Assembly: GCF_003176895.1 (NCBI RefSeq)
Contig: NZ_QGTD01000018.1
Location: 11,192-75,191 of the forward strand
Direction of reading: 5' to 3'
DNA from: Gracilibacillus dipsosauri
Lineage (GTDB): Bacteria; Bacillota; Bacilli; Bacillales; Amphibacillaceae
DNA: 64,000 nucleotides
A program made the translations under genes and the position numbers. Positions within the stretch are counted from its first letter, which is position 1. Each line of letters starts with the position of its first letter. A model generated the notes under the pieces. That model saw nothing but the letters and a program-made list of their open reading frames with translations, did not search any database and had not been told where the DNA came from. Shown piece after piece: positions 52,990 through 62,587 of this stretch.

Positions 52990-53766
52990 ATGAATAACAT
53001 GATTGATATTCATTGTCATATCCTGCCAGGTGTCGATGATGGTGCAAAGCATATGACAGAAAGCATAGAAATGGCGAAATCTGCTGTTTCTCAAGGAATT
53101 ACCACGATTATTGCGACACCACATCACTTGAATGGCAGTTATGATAATTATAAGATTGATATAATTGAGGCTGTGAAGCAATTAAATGAACAATTACAAG
53201 CAGAAGATATTCCTCTTACTATACTACCCGGACAAGAAACACGAATAAATGGAGATATGTTAGCTGATTTAGAAGATGGTCACCTACTACCACTAAATGA
53301 AACAAGTGGTTATTTATTCGTGGAACTACCTTCCAACCATGTTCCACGCTATACGAACCAACTATTGTTTGATCTTCAAGTCCAAGGGGTCAAACCAATC
53401 ATTGTGCACCCAGAACGCAACAAAGAATTAATGGAAAATCCCGATATCTTATATGAGCTCGTCCGTGATGGGACATTAACTCAAATAACAGCAGCAAGTG
53501 TTGCCGGAAAATTTGGTAAGAAGATTAAGAAGTTTAGCCTGCAATTAATTGAATCCAATTTAACGCACTTTATTGCATCAGATGCTCACAATGTCACGAC
53601 AAGAGGCTTTGCGATGCAGGAAGCACACTCCGTTATAAAAAGTGCATATGGAACTTCACTACTTTATTGGTTTATGGAGAATTCTCAGCTTCTAGCTGAA
53701 GGAGAATTAGTAGTAGGAGAAAGCCCAGTGAGAATTAAGAAAAAGAAAATCTTAGGCTTATTTTAG
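52990..53766 (+). CDS. PHP-type tyrosine-protein phosphatase (YwqE/CpsB-like)
   Basis: A 258-aa Mn-dependent phosphatase that dephosphorylates the BY-kinase. The metal site is spread over [17 protein letters not shown] (about 5-21), ATPHH, HPERN and FIASDAHNV (about 193-201), the order expected for a PHP domain. ATG 52990 follows AAAGGG at short distance; ATG 52999 is an alternative that would start MIDIHCHI, as in B. subtilis YwqE. Confidence 0.92.
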   Translation: MNNMIDIHCHILPGVDDGAKHMTESIEMAKSAVSQGITTIIATPHHLNGSYDNYKIDIIEAVKQLNEQLQAEDIPLTILPGQETRINGDMLADLEDGHLLPLNETSGYLFVELPSNHVPRYTNQLLFDLQVQGVKPIIVHPERNKELMENPDILYELVRDGTLTQITAASVAGKFGKKIKKFSLQLIESNLTHFIASDAHNVTTRGFAMQEAHSVIKSAYGTSLLYWFMENSQLLAEGELVVGESPVRIKKKKILGLF

Positions 53767-53839
53767 TCTTAAAGGGCTAACAAGCTTAATATACTGTTTA
53801 ATGTGTGAAAATTTTGAAAATGATTCTGGAGGATTAGCC

Positions 53840-54718
53840 ATGAAAAAAGTTAGAAAAGCGATCATACCTGCAGCAGGATTAGGCACACGATTTCTGCCAG
53901 CAACCAAGGCAATGCCAAAGGAGATGCTGCCTATTGTAGATAAGCCAACAATCCAATACATTGTAGAAGAAGCTATCGATTCTGGAATTGAGGATATCAT
54001 CATCGTGACAGGTAAAGGGAAACGGGCAATAGAAGATCACTTTGATAACAATTTCGAGCTAGAGGATAATCTTTTAAAAAAAGGAAAACTCGAATTATTA
54101 GAAAAAGCAAAACAGCCAGCAAAAGTGGATATTCATTACATAAGACAAAAAGAACCATTAGGCTTAGGTCATGCTGTATGGTGTGCTCGTAAGTTTATTG
54201 GTGATGAGCCATTTGCGGTGCTACTCGGTGATGATATTGTGCAAGCAGACACGCCATGCTTGAAGCAATTAATCACACAATATGAACAAACAGGTGGATC
54301 GATTATCGGTGTTCAACAAGTAGCGGATCAGGAAACGCACCGTTATGGGATTGTTGACCCTCGTGAAAAGGCGGGTAGAAATTATTCCGTCAACCGTTTT
54401 GTGGAAAAACCAGCACAAGGAACGGCACCTTCTAATCTAGCTATTATGGGTCGATATGTCCTGTCACCGAAAATATTTAAATACTTAGATCAACAAGAAC
54501 TCGGTACAGGTGGAGAAATCCAATTAACAGATGCTATTCAACAGTTAAATGAAACACAAAGCGTTTTTGCTTATGATTTTGTAGGCAAGCGTTACGATGT
54601 CGGAGAAAAATTCGGTTTTGTGAAAACAACCTTAGAATTTGCTCTGCAAAATGAAGAAATTGGTGACGACGTTAGAAACTTGTTAGAAGAACTTGTAGAG
54701 CAAGTGAAAGTAAATTAA
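53840..54718 (+). CDS. galU: UTP-glucose-1-phosphate uridylyltransferase
   Basis: A 292-aa enzyme making UDP-glucose. The nucleotide loop [20 protein letters not shown] (about 11-30), the Lys in FVEKP and the Asp in VLLGDDIV are all present. I chose ATG 53840 because GGAGG lies seven bases upstream; the longer reading from 53801 includes that ribosome site. It supplies precursors to the capsule and possibly to glycolipids. Confidence 0.93.
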   Translation: MKKVRKAIIPAAGLGTRFLPATKAMPKEMLPIVDKPTIQYIVEEAIDSGIEDIIIVTGKGKRAIEDHFDNNFELEDNLLKKGKLELLEKAKQPAKVDIHYIRQKEPLGLGHAVWCARKFIGDEPFAVLLGDDIVQADTPCLKQLITQYEQTGGSIIGVQQVADQETHRYGIVDPREKAGRNYSVNRFVEKPAQGTAPSNLAIMGRYVLSPKIFKYLDQQELGTGGEIQLTDAIQQLNETQSVFAYDFVGKRYDVGEKFGFVKTTLEFALQNEEIGDDVRNLLEELVEQVKVN

Positions 54719-54737
54719 TGAAGAGAGGAAGACCCAA

Positions 54738-56570
54738 ATGGGTTATAAACTTAGAATTGCATTATTAGCAATATTAGATTCTGTCATTGTCAGTACAGCC
54801 ATCTTTATTGCGGCATGGATCGTTTATCCATCAACAGAATTTGAAAGTCTTGATGCGCTTTGGATAAGTTCGATTGCGCTACTTGCCTTTCATCATCTAT
54901 TTGCAGCCATTTATAAGCTATACAATAAGGTCTGGTCCTATGCAAGTGTGGGAGAATTAATGGCAATTGTAAAAGCTATTACCTTCTCTATTCTCGCTAC
55001 AGGAGTTGTTCAATACCTAGCCAATGATTTTAATCTTTATCGACGAGCACTTATTGTGACATGGCTCTTACATATAATTCTCATTGGTGGTTCAAGATTT
55101 ATCTGGAGAATCTTCCGTGATCGGTATATCGTGGAGAAGAAAAATAAGAAACGTACCTTAATCGTAGGCGCGGGCTCTGCTGGTGCCATGATTGCACGAC
55201 AATTAAAAAATGAACAACATCATACGGACTTATGTCCAGTGGCATTTGTTGATGATGATTTGAACAAACATAAAATGCAACTATATGATATTCCAGTTGT
55301 AGGGAGTTCGAAGGATATACAGCAAATTGCAAAAGATTTGGAGATCGAACATATTGTTATTGCAATACCATCTTTAACAAACGGCGCATTAACAGAAATT
55401 ATTGCACAATGTAATGCGACTAACGCAAAAGTCCAAATGGTGCCAAAGATAGAAGATATTGTTTCAGGTAAAATCTCAGTAAGTAACCTCAAAAACGTCG
55501 ATGTAGAAGATGTTCTTGGGCGTGATCCGGTCGAGCTTGATATTAACTCGATCTCAGAATATGTCACAAACAACACCGTGATGGTAACAGGTGCAGGTGG
55601 GTCCATTGGTTCAGAGATCTGTCGACAGTTAATGCGATTTACACCTGAGCGTATTCTATTGGTTGGCCATGGAGAATTTAGTATCTACTCGATAGATATG
55701 GAATTGCGTCAAAAATATGGAGAGAAAAATATTGAGATACTCCCCATTATCGCAGATGTACAAGATCGCAAAAGGATATTTGAAATTGTAGAGCAGTATA
55801 AGCCTGAGATTATCTATCATGCGGCTGCACACAAGCATGTACCATTAATGGAATATAATCCTCACGAAGCTGTCAAGAATAATGTGATCGGAACTAAAAA
55901 TGTAGCGGACGCGGCTGATACTTATGGCATTCATACTTTCGTTTTAATTTCTACTGATAAAGCCGTGAACCCTACAAATGTGATGGGTGCGACAAAGCGC
56001 ATCGCAGAGATGATTGTGCAAGATTTGGCAAAACATAGTAAGACGAAGTTTGTAGCTGTTCGCTTTGGAAATGTATTAGGAAGCCGTGGAAGTGTTATTC
56101 CATTATTTAAGAAGCAAATTGAACAAGGCGGTCCAGTAACCGTTACGCATCCTGATATGACAAGATATTTTATGACAATACCTGAAGCTTCAAGACTTGT
56201 TATTCAAGCTGGTACAGTAGCTCGTGGTGGAGAAATTTTTGTTCTAGATATGGGGGAACCAGTAAAAATAGTAGATTTAGCGAAGAATCTAATTAAACTA
56301 TCAGGCTATAGTGAAGAGGAAATACCGATTAAGTTTTCTGGTATTAGACCTGGTGAGAAAATGTATGAGGAATTGCTTGGAGAAGATGAAGTGCATCCAG
56401 AGGCAGTCTATGAAAAAATATATGTTGGGAAAACTGTAGAAGTTTATGCGGATGAACTTAATGAACTAATACACCATTTTAATAACTTTAAAAATAAAGA
56501 GTTAAAGAATAAATTAATGAATATTGTATTTGAAGAATCTGAAAAAAAGCAAATTGAATCCATAAACTAG
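54738..56570 (+). CDS. Membrane UDP-sugar 4,6-dehydratase (EpsC/WbpM/CapD-like)
   Basis: A 610-aa protein. About four TM helices (residues 5-110) precede a first Rossmann domain (TLIVGAGSAGAMIARQL) and a second SDR domain with MVTGAGGSIGSEICRQLMRF (about 281-300). The active-site segment is LISTDKAVNPTNVMGATKR, typical of UDP-GlcNAc C6-dehydratases where Tyr is replaced. Its product, a 4-keto-6-deoxy sugar, is the natural substrate of the aminotransferase encoded next, as in bacillosamine-type pathways. It opens 19 bp after galU. Confidence 0.9.
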   Translation: MGYKLRIALLAILDSVIVSTAIFIAAWIVYPSTEFESLDALWISSIALLAFHHLFAAIYKLYNKVWSYASVGELMAIVKAITFSILATGVVQYLANDFNLYRRALIVTWLLHIILIGGSRFIWRIFRDRYIVEKKNKKRTLIVGAGSAGAMIARQLKNEQHHTDLCPVAFVDDDLNKHKMQLYDIPVVGSSKDIQQIAKDLEIEHIVIAIPSLTNGALTEIIAQCNATNAKVQMVPKIEDIVSGKISVSNLKNVDVEDVLGRDPVELDINSISEYVTNNTVMVTGAGGSIGSEICRQLMRFTPERILLVGHGEFSIYSIDMELRQKYGEKNIEILPIIADVQDRKRIFEIVEQYKPEIIYHAAAHKHVPLMEYNPHEAVKNNVIGTKNVADAADTYGIHTFVLISTDKAVNPTNVMGATKRIAEMIVQDLAKHSKTKFVAVRFGNVLGSRGSVIPLFKKQIEQGGPVTVTHPDMTRYFMTIPEASRLVIQAGTVARGGEIFVLDMGEPVKIVDLAKNLIKLSGYSEEEIPIKFSGIRPGEKMYEELLGEDEVHPEAVYEKIYVGKTVEVYADELNELIHHFNNFKNKELKNKLMNIVFEESEKKQIESIN

Positions 56571-56599
56571 GGTTTATAAATAGGGAAGGACGTCTACTA

Positions 56600-57709
56600 A
56601 TGAAAGATAGAATTTTCCTCTCTTCACCACATATGAGTGAGGAAGGATATGAACAACGATATGTTCAGGAGGCTTTTGAGACAAATTGGATTGCACCTTT
56701 AGGTACTAATGTTAATGAGTTTGAAAAAGAATTGGCTTGTAAAGTAGGTTCTAAATCTGCTGCAGCACTTTCTTCAGGAACAGCAGCAATACACCTTGCC
56801 TTGAAAGCAGCAGGTGTTGGTCAAGGCGATATAGTATTCTGCTCAACACTTACTTTTTCAGCGACAGCTAATCCAATTATATATCAAAATGCTATTCCAG
56901 TTTTTATTGATAGCGATGAAAAAACGTGGAATATGGACCCAGATGCTCTACAGGAAGCATTCGAAAAATATCCACAAGTAAAAGCGATAATTATTGTCCA
57001 TTTATACGGTTTATCTGCAGATATGGACAAAATTATGGATATTTGTAAGAAACACAATGTAGTTGTTATTGAAGATGCTGCTGAGTCCTTAGGGGGCTAT
57101 TATAAGGGGAAGCATACAGGAACATTTGGGGACTATGGAATCTATTCATTTAATGGAAATAAGATTATTACTACCTCCGGTGGTGGAATGCTTGTTTCGA
57201 ATAATGAAAAGAAAATTGCTAAAGCTCGCTTTTGGGCTACCCAATCACGTGACCAAGCACGACATTACCAACATAGTGAATTAGGTTTTAATTACCGTAT
57301 GAGTAATGTAGTAGCAGGAATTGGACGGGGTCAACTAAAAGTATTAGAAAAACGAGTGGAGAAAAAGAAGTATATCTTTGAGTTTTATAAAAAGGAACTT
57401 GGACATTTAGAGGGAGTATCTTTTATGCCCATTAATACTTGGGATCAGCCCAATTACTGGTTGAGTTCCATAATTTTAAACGGTGACATAAAACCAATTG
57501 ACATATTCAAAGCACTTGAAAAAGAAAACATTGAGTCAAGGCCCATTTGGAAACCAATGCATTTACAACCATATTTTGAAAATTATGAATTTATTGGAAA
57601 AGGTATATCGGAGAAACTATTTGAACAAGGGGTTTGTCTACCTTCTGATACGAAAATGACTGATCAAGATCTTAAAAGAGTAACTACAATTATTAAAGAA
57701 CTGTGGTGA
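56600..57709 (+). CDS. DegT/DnrJ/EryC1 sugar aminotransferase (EpsN/PglE-like)
   Basis: A 369-aa PLP enzyme that puts an amino group on C4 of a keto sugar nucleotide. IFLSSPHMSEEGYEQRYVQE, EAFETNWIAPLGTNV, AAALSSGTAAIHLALKAAGV, VIEDAAESLGG and the Lys-bearing YSFNGNKIITTSGGGMLVS are classic. With the preceding dehydratase it would give UDP-4-amino-4,6-dideoxy-GlcNAc. A separate acetyltransferase for bacillosamine (EpsM/PglD-like) is not visible up to the partial gene at the right end. Confidence 0.9.
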   Translation: MKDRIFLSSPHMSEEGYEQRYVQEAFETNWIAPLGTNVNEFEKELACKVGSKSAAALSSGTAAIHLALKAAGVGQGDIVFCSTLTFSATANPIIYQNAIPVFIDSDEKTWNMDPDALQEAFEKYPQVKAIIIVHLYGLSADMDKIMDICKKHNVVVIEDAAESLGGYYKGKHTGTFGDYGIYSFNGNKIITTSGGGMLVSNNEKKIAKARFWATQSRDQARHYQHSELGFNYRMSNVVAGIGRGQLKVLEKRVEKKKYIFEFYKKELGHLEGVSFMPINTWDQPNYWLSSIILNGDIKPIDIFKALEKENIESRPIWKPMHLQPYFENYEFIGKGISEKLFEQGVCLPSDTKMTDQDLKRVTTIIKELW

Positions 57710-57713
57710 TAGA

Positions 57714-58379
57714 ATGGAATTTCAAAAAAAATTTTCTGAAGTTGACCTCGAGAGTGATTATAACTCATTGGCTTCTATAAATAGATACGTACAAATGAAA
57801 AGAATAGTAGATTTCGTTTTAGCACTTTTAATGTTTGTTATTTTATTACCTATTTCTATTATCATTAGTATTTTTATAGTTATTGACAGTGGTTTGCCTG
57901 TTTTCTTCAAACAAGAACGCATGGGGTATAAAGGTCAAACTTTTAAAATAGTTAAGTTTAGAACAATGAGACCAAATACATCTACACTTGACGGAATTAC
58001 TCATAAAGAAGATATGAGAATAACAAGAATTGGTAAGATTTTACGAAAGTTTAGACTCGACGAAATACCACAACTAATCAATGTATTAAAAGGTGAAATG
58101 AGTTTTGTTGGTCCACGTCCTGATATGCCACACCTTTACCAAAATAAAGACAAATACTATCAATATGTACTATTAGTACCTCCAGGAATCACAGGTAAAG
58201 CAACATTAGAATTTAAAGATGAGGATGCACTACTAAGTGAAAGCAAAAATCCAGAACAATATTATAGAGAAAGAATTTTTCCGGAAAAAGTGAGAATTAA
58301 TGTAGAATATATAAAAGTCGCGACATTAATTAAAGATTTTAAAATTATGTTTGAAACCGTGGTGAGGGTATTTAAATGA
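57714..58379 (+). CDS. Initiating sugar-1-phosphate transferase (EpsL/PglC-like)
   Basis: A 221-aa monotopic phosphoglycosyl transferase with one hydrophobic segment (FVLALLMFVILLPISIIISI). The catalytic region is FFKQERMGYKGQTFKIVKFR (about 64-83) then TMRP, and LRKFRLDEIPQLINVLKGEM with Glu-Ile-Pro, then SFVGPRPDMP. It loads the first sugar, probably the amino-dideoxy sugar made by the two previous enzymes, onto undecaprenyl phosphate. It starts 4 bp after the aminotransferase stop. Confidence 0.9.
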   Translation: MEFQKKFSEVDLESDYNSLASINRYVQMKRIVDFVLALLMFVILLPISIIISIFIVIDSGLPVFFKQERMGYKGQTFKIVKFRTMRPNTSTLDGITHKEDMRITRIGKILRKFRLDEIPQLINVLKGEMSFVGPRPDMPHLYQNKDKYYQYVLLVPPGITGKATLEFKDEDALLSESKNPEQYYRERIFPEKVRINVEYIKVATLIKDFKIMFETVVRVFK

Positions 58380-59590
58380 ATGTTTTATTTCTAATGTTAA
58401 ATTATCCATTTGACAAAAAAAGAGAACATATGTACAAAGATTTAAGCAGGAAGTTTGCCGAAGAAGGTCACAATGTATATGTTGCTGCTCTTCTAGAAAA
58501 CAAAAATGGTAATGAAACCTTTGTTCAAAGAGAAAAGAATCATCAGATTCTTTGGATAAAAGCAGGTAATTATTTTGAAGTAAATAAATTTAGAAAGGGT
58601 CTTACAGCATTTTTTTTACCTTTCTATTTCAATAATGCGATAGATCAACATTTTAAAGATATATACTTCGACCTTGTTATCTATCCAACTCCTGCAATTA
58701 CTTTATATTACACTGTGAAAAAACTTAAAAAGAAACATGATAATGCTAAGTATCTACTAGTCGTAAAAGATATTTTTCCTCAAAATGCTCTAGATATCAA
58801 CATGTTAAATAAAGGGCTCATTTATAGCTTTTTCAGAAACATTGAGAAGAAGATTTATAACATATCCGATTATTTAGGCTGTATGTCAAATAAGAATATT
58901 GAATATTTAAAACTTCATAATCAAATTGATGAAGACAGATTTTTTAAATTAGAAAACTGGTCATCTGTTTATAAAGTGGATAAACCAACAGACGATGAGT
59001 ACCAAGCACTGATTGAAAAATATGATTTAAAAGATAAATTTGTTTGTACATTTGGAGGAAATATAAGCCCTGCAAATGAATTGGAATTTTTAATTGATCT
59101 AGCAGCAAAATTAGAAGAAAATAATATCAAGGATGTTCAATTTTTAATTATAGGAAAAGGAATTGCGAAAAACAGAATAAAGAACCTAATTGATAAGAAA
59201 GAATTGAAGAACATAAAAATGTATGATTTTGTACCTACTGAAGAATATGATCAATTATTGGCACTTAGTGATGTTGGTTTAGTGAATTTGAATAGGAATT
59301 ATACGATACCAAATATCCCTTCCAAAACGTTAAATTTAATGCGTATAGGTAAGCCAGTATTAGCCGCTACAGATGTAAACACTGATTACAGTACACTAAT
59401 CATGGAAGAGGCAAAATGCGGTTTGTGGTGTAAGACAGGAGATTTAGATACTTATTATCAAAATTTCATGTCTTTAAAGAATTCAAAAGAATTACGAGAG
59501 ATATTTGCTGAGAATGCAAGAAATTATTTTGAACAATTCCTTACAACAGATTCAGCATATCAAAATATTATCAAAAAAATAGGTGAGTAG
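58376..59590 (+). CDS. Glycosyltransferase family 4 (WbuB-like)
   Basis: A 404-aa GT-B glycosyltransferase. MNVLFLMLNYPFDKKREHMY is the N-terminal acceptor domain, and VVKDIFPQNALDINMLNKG resembles WbuB/WcaI-type enzymes that often act on FucNAc polymers. The donor domain has CTFGGNISPANELEFLIDLA (about 223-242) and IPNIPSKTLNLMRIGKPVLA (about 309-328). The ATG overlaps the previous stop (ATGA). The nearby CapEFG genes support UDP-FucNAc as donor (inference). Confidence 0.87.
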   Translation: MNVLFLMLNYPFDKKREHMYKDLSRKFAEEGHNVYVAALLENKNGNETFVQREKNHQILWIKAGNYFEVNKFRKGLTAFFLPFYFNNAIDQHFKDIYFDLVIYPTPAITLYYTVKKLKKKHDNAKYLLVVKDIFPQNALDINMLNKGLIYSFFRNIEKKIYNISDYLGCMSNKNIEYLKLHNQIDEDRFFKLENWSSVYKVDKPTDDEYQALIEKYDLKDKFVCTFGGNISPANELEFLIDLAAKLEENNIKDVQFLIIGKGIAKNRIKNLIDKKELKNIKMYDFVPTEEYDQLLALSDVGLVNLNRNYTIPNIPSKTLNLMRIGKPVLAATDVNTDYSTLIMEEAKCGLWCKTGDLDTYYQNFMSLKNSKELREIFAENARNYFEQFLTTDSAYQNIIKKIGE

Positions 59591-60445
59591 ATGAATATTG
59601 TGATAATTGGTGCGGCAAGGTCGGGAACGAATATGTTAAGAGATTTATTATGTAACCTAGACGACTTTGCTACATGGCCGTGCGATGAAATTAATTATAT
59701 ATGGAGATATGGACAAAAGACAATAGAACATGATCAATTCACTTCAAAAGATGCAAATAAACGAAATAAAACTTACATAAATAAACAATTTGAATGGGTA
59801 AGAAAAAAATATAATGTAAATAATGTCATCGAAAAAACATGTGCCAATTCATTAAGAGTTGATTTTGTAAATGAAATAGTTCCAGATGCAAAGTATATTT
59901 TTTTATTTAGAGACCCTATGGATGTAGTGGCAAGTGCTGAATTAAGATGGAAAGCTGAACTAGACATTAAATACCTTATGGCAAAAGCAAGATTTATTCC
60001 AAAAGCGGATATACCGTACTATGGATCTAAGTACTTATTAAATCGAATAAACAAGATCTTAGATAAAGAGAAGCGACTAAGTTATTGGGGACCAAAATAT
60101 ATTGGGTTTGAAGAAGATGCAAAAAGATTGTCTGCTATTGAAATATCGGCACAACAATGGTTGAAATCAGTTGAAGCATCAGCTGACGCTTTTTGCAATA
60201 TGAAAAAAGATCAATACCTAGCATTAGATTATAATGCATTTGTGAATAATCCTACATATGAATTGAAAAAGATATTGGAGTTTCTAAAGTATTCTATTGA
60301 TGAGCAAAAGTTAGAAGAAATAAGTGCTAATGTCTCGAATAAGAGTATTGGAAAAGGATATCGGACAATTAAGGATTCAGATATGTGTCTAGTAAAAAAT
60401 ATTGTAGGAGACAAATATTCTGAGCTTAAAAGTGAATTTTTATAG
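59591..60445 (+). CDS. PAPS-dependent sulfotransferase family protein
   Basis: A 284-aa protein. The 5'-phosphosulfate loop is IIGAARSGTNMLRDLLCNL (about 4-22) and the 3'-phosphate region YIFLFRDPMDVVASAELRWK (about 101-120), with SAQQWLKSVEASADAF and YLALDYNAFVNNP later. This matches the sulfotransferase fold, which moves sulfate from PAPS to a hydroxyl or amine. It starts straight after the preceding stop (TAG-ATG), so it is part of the operon. The likely target is a capsule sugar. Sulfotransferase-fold homologues without sulfation activity exist, so activity is inferred. Confidence 0.8.
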   Translation: MNIVIIGAARSGTNMLRDLLCNLDDFATWPCDEINYIWRYGQKTIEHDQFTSKDANKRNKTYINKQFEWVRKKYNVNNVIEKTCANSLRVDFVNEIVPDAKYIFLFRDPMDVVASAELRWKAELDIKYLMAKARFIPKADIPYYGSKYLLNRINKILDKEKRLSYWGPKYIGFEEDAKRLSAIEISAQQWLKSVEASADAFCNMKKDQYLALDYNAFVNNPTYELKKILEFLKYSIDEQKLEEISANVSNKSIGKGYRTIKDSDMCLVKNIVGDKYSELKSEFL

Positions 60446-60456
60446 GATGTGAAAAT

Positions 60457-61479
60457 ATGTTTGAAGGAAAAACGTTATTAATTACTGGTGGTACAGGTTC
60501 ATTTGGCAATGCAGTTATGGAGAAGTTTTTAGATACAAATGTAAAGGAAGTACGCATTTTTTCTCGAGATGAAAAAAAGCAAGATGACATGCGTAAAAAA
60601 TACAAAAATGATAAATTGAAATTCCATATTGGTGATGTAAGAGATATAGCTAGTGTGAAAAATGCAATGTTTGGAGTAGATTATATCTTTCATGCAGCAG
60701 CATTAAAACAGGTGCCTTCTTGTGAATTTTTTCCGATGGAAGCTGTAAAAACAAATGTTCTAGGAACTGAAAATGTACTAACTGCTGCAATTGAATATGG
60801 CGTTAAAAAGGTCATTTGCCTATCTACCGACAAAGCTGCCTATCCTATAAATGCAATGGGGATTTCCAAGGCAATGATGGAAAAAGTTTTTGTCGCAAAG
60901 TCTAAGACGGTAGATCCAGAGAGAACATTAATTTGTGGAACAAGATATGGAAATGTGATGGCTTCAAGAGGTTCAGTTATACCATTGTTTATAGAGCAAA
61001 TTAAAAGTGGTCAAACATTAACCGTCACAGACCCTACTATGACTAGATTCTTAATGAGTTTGGAAGAAGCCGTGGAATTAGTCGCTTTTGCCTTCGAGAA
61101 TGCGGAGGCGGGTGATATTATGGTCCAAAAATCACCTGCATCTACGATAGGTGATCTTGCACAAGCATTAAAGGAACTATTTAATGTTGATAATGAGATA
61201 AAGATTATAGGTACTCGACACGGAGAAAAATTGTATGAAACATTATTAACAAAAGAAGAACATGTAGTTGCTGAAGATCTAGGTGGTTTTTATCGAGTAC
61301 CAGCTGATAAAAGGGATTTAAATTATGACAAATACTTTGTCGAAGGAGATCACAAGCTCTCAACTGAAGAAGAGTACAATTCACATAATACTTATCGATT
61401 AAATATCGAAGAAATCAAAAGGAAATTATTAGAATTACAACTTGTTAGTGATGAACTGAAAGGTTGGAGATCGTTATGA
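60457..61479 (+). CDS. capE: UDP-GlcNAc 4,6-dehydratase (5-inverting), CapE
   Basis: A 340-aa soluble SDR enzyme, the first of three steps to UDP-L-FucNAc. The NADP loop is LLITGGTGSFGNAVMEKF (about 6-23), and VICLSTDKAAYPINAMGISK (about 120-139) covers the catalytic Asp-Lys and Lys. TRYGNVMASRGSVIPLFIEQ and GTRHGEKLYETLLTKEE are also typical. It overlaps capF by 4 bp (ATGA). Confidence 0.92.
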   Translation: MFEGKTLLITGGTGSFGNAVMEKFLDTNVKEVRIFSRDEKKQDDMRKKYKNDKLKFHIGDVRDIASVKNAMFGVDYIFHAAALKQVPSCEFFPMEAVKTNVLGTENVLTAAIEYGVKKVICLSTDKAAYPINAMGISKAMMEKVFVAKSKTVDPERTLICGTRYGNVMASRGSVIPLFIEQIKSGQTLTVTDPTMTRFLMSLEEAVELVAFAFENAEAGDIMVQKSPASTIGDLAQALKELFNVDNEIKIIGTRHGEKLYETLLTKEEHVVAEDLGGFYRVPADKRDLNYDKYFVEGDHKLSTEEEYNSHNTYRLNIEEIKRKLLELQLVSDELKGWRSL

Positions 61480-62585
61480 AAATCCTTATAACCGGATCAA
61501 ATGGTTTTATCGCAAAAAACCTAATTGCTGAACTTCGCAATCGTCAGTATAATGATTTATTATTATTCAATAGAGACAATAATTTAGATGATTTATTTGA
61601 CTATTGTAATGAAGCAGATTTCATTTTTCACTTAGCAGGAGTCAATAGACCTAAAGAGGAATCCGAATTTTTAGAAGGTAATTTTGGGTTAACCTCTTTA
61701 TTGTTAGACCGACTTATAGAAAATCAAAATTACTGTCCAGTTCTTATTACATCTTCTATTCAAGCAGAGCTTGATAATCCTTACGGGAGAAGTAAAAAAG
61801 CCGGAGAAGATTTAATATTTGACTATGGAAAAAAACATGATGTTGATACATATGTATATAGATTACCCAACGTATTTGGGAAATGGTGCAGGCCTAATTA
61901 CAATAGCGCTGTAGCCACTTTCTGTCATAATATTGCAAATAATTTACCCATAAATGTAAATGACCCTAATGTAATAATGAATCTTGTTTACATAGACGAT
62001 GTGATAAATGAGTTGATAAATGCATTAGAAGGTAAAGCAAATAAAATAGATAAGTTTTGTGAAATACCTACTGCCCACAAAATTAAACTAGGAAAAATAG
62101 TAGAATTAATAGAATCTTTTAAAAATAGTCGTAAGGATCGGTTAATTCCTAATATGTCGAATGAATTTACTAAAAAGCTATATAGTACATATTTAAGCTA
62201 CTTGGCCACTAATGATTTTGGTTACCCTTTAGAAATGCATGTCGATGATAGAGGTTCTTTTACAGAATTTCTTAGAACAATAGATCGTGGACAAGTTTCT
62301 GTTAATGTGTCTAAACCTGGTATTACAAAAGGAGAACACTGGCATCATACAAAGAACGAAAAATTTTTAGTGGTTAGCGGAAGAGGCGTTATCCGTTTCA
62401 GAAAAATAGATTCAGATGAGATAATAGAATACTTTGTTAATGAGGAGAAATTCGAAGTAATCGATATCCCTGTCGGATATACTCATAACATCGAAAATCT
62501 AGGCGATAAAGATATGATTACCATTATGTGGGCAAATGAATTATTTGACCCCAATAGGCCTGATACATACTATCTGGAGGTTTAA
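61476..62585 (+). CDS. capF: Bifunctional SDR reductase/cupin epimerase, CapF
   Basis: A 369-aa enzyme with an N-terminal SDR domain (KILITGSNGFIAKNLIAELR; Tyr-Lys in NPYGRSKKAGEDLIFDYG) and a C-terminal cupin (GSFTEFLRTIDRGQVSVNVS; GEHWHHTKNEKFLVVSGRG, with the metal His residues). Known CapF epimerises at C3 via the cupin and reduces C4 via the SDR domain to make UDP-6-deoxy-L-talose-NAc. I chose ATG 61476, with GGAGATC upstream and coupling to capE; an earlier in-frame start at 61464 is weaker. Confidence 0.92.
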   Translation: MKILITGSNGFIAKNLIAELRNRQYNDLLLFNRDNNLDDLFDYCNEADFIFHLAGVNRPKEESEFLEGNFGLTSLLLDRLIENQNYCPVLITSSIQAELDNPYGRSKKAGEDLIFDYGKKHDVDTYVYRLPNVFGKWCRPNYNSAVATFCHNIANNLPINVNDPNVIMNLVYIDDVINELINALEGKANKIDKFCEIPTAHKIKLGKIVELIESFKNSRKDRLIPNMSNEFTKKLYSTYLSYLATNDFGYPLEMHVDDRGSFTEFLRTIDRGQVSVNVSKPGITKGEHWHHTKNEKFLVVSGRGVIRFRKIDSDEIIEYFVNEEKFEVIDIPVGYTHNIENLGDKDMITIMWANELFDPNRPDTYYLEV

Positions 62586-62587
62586 GG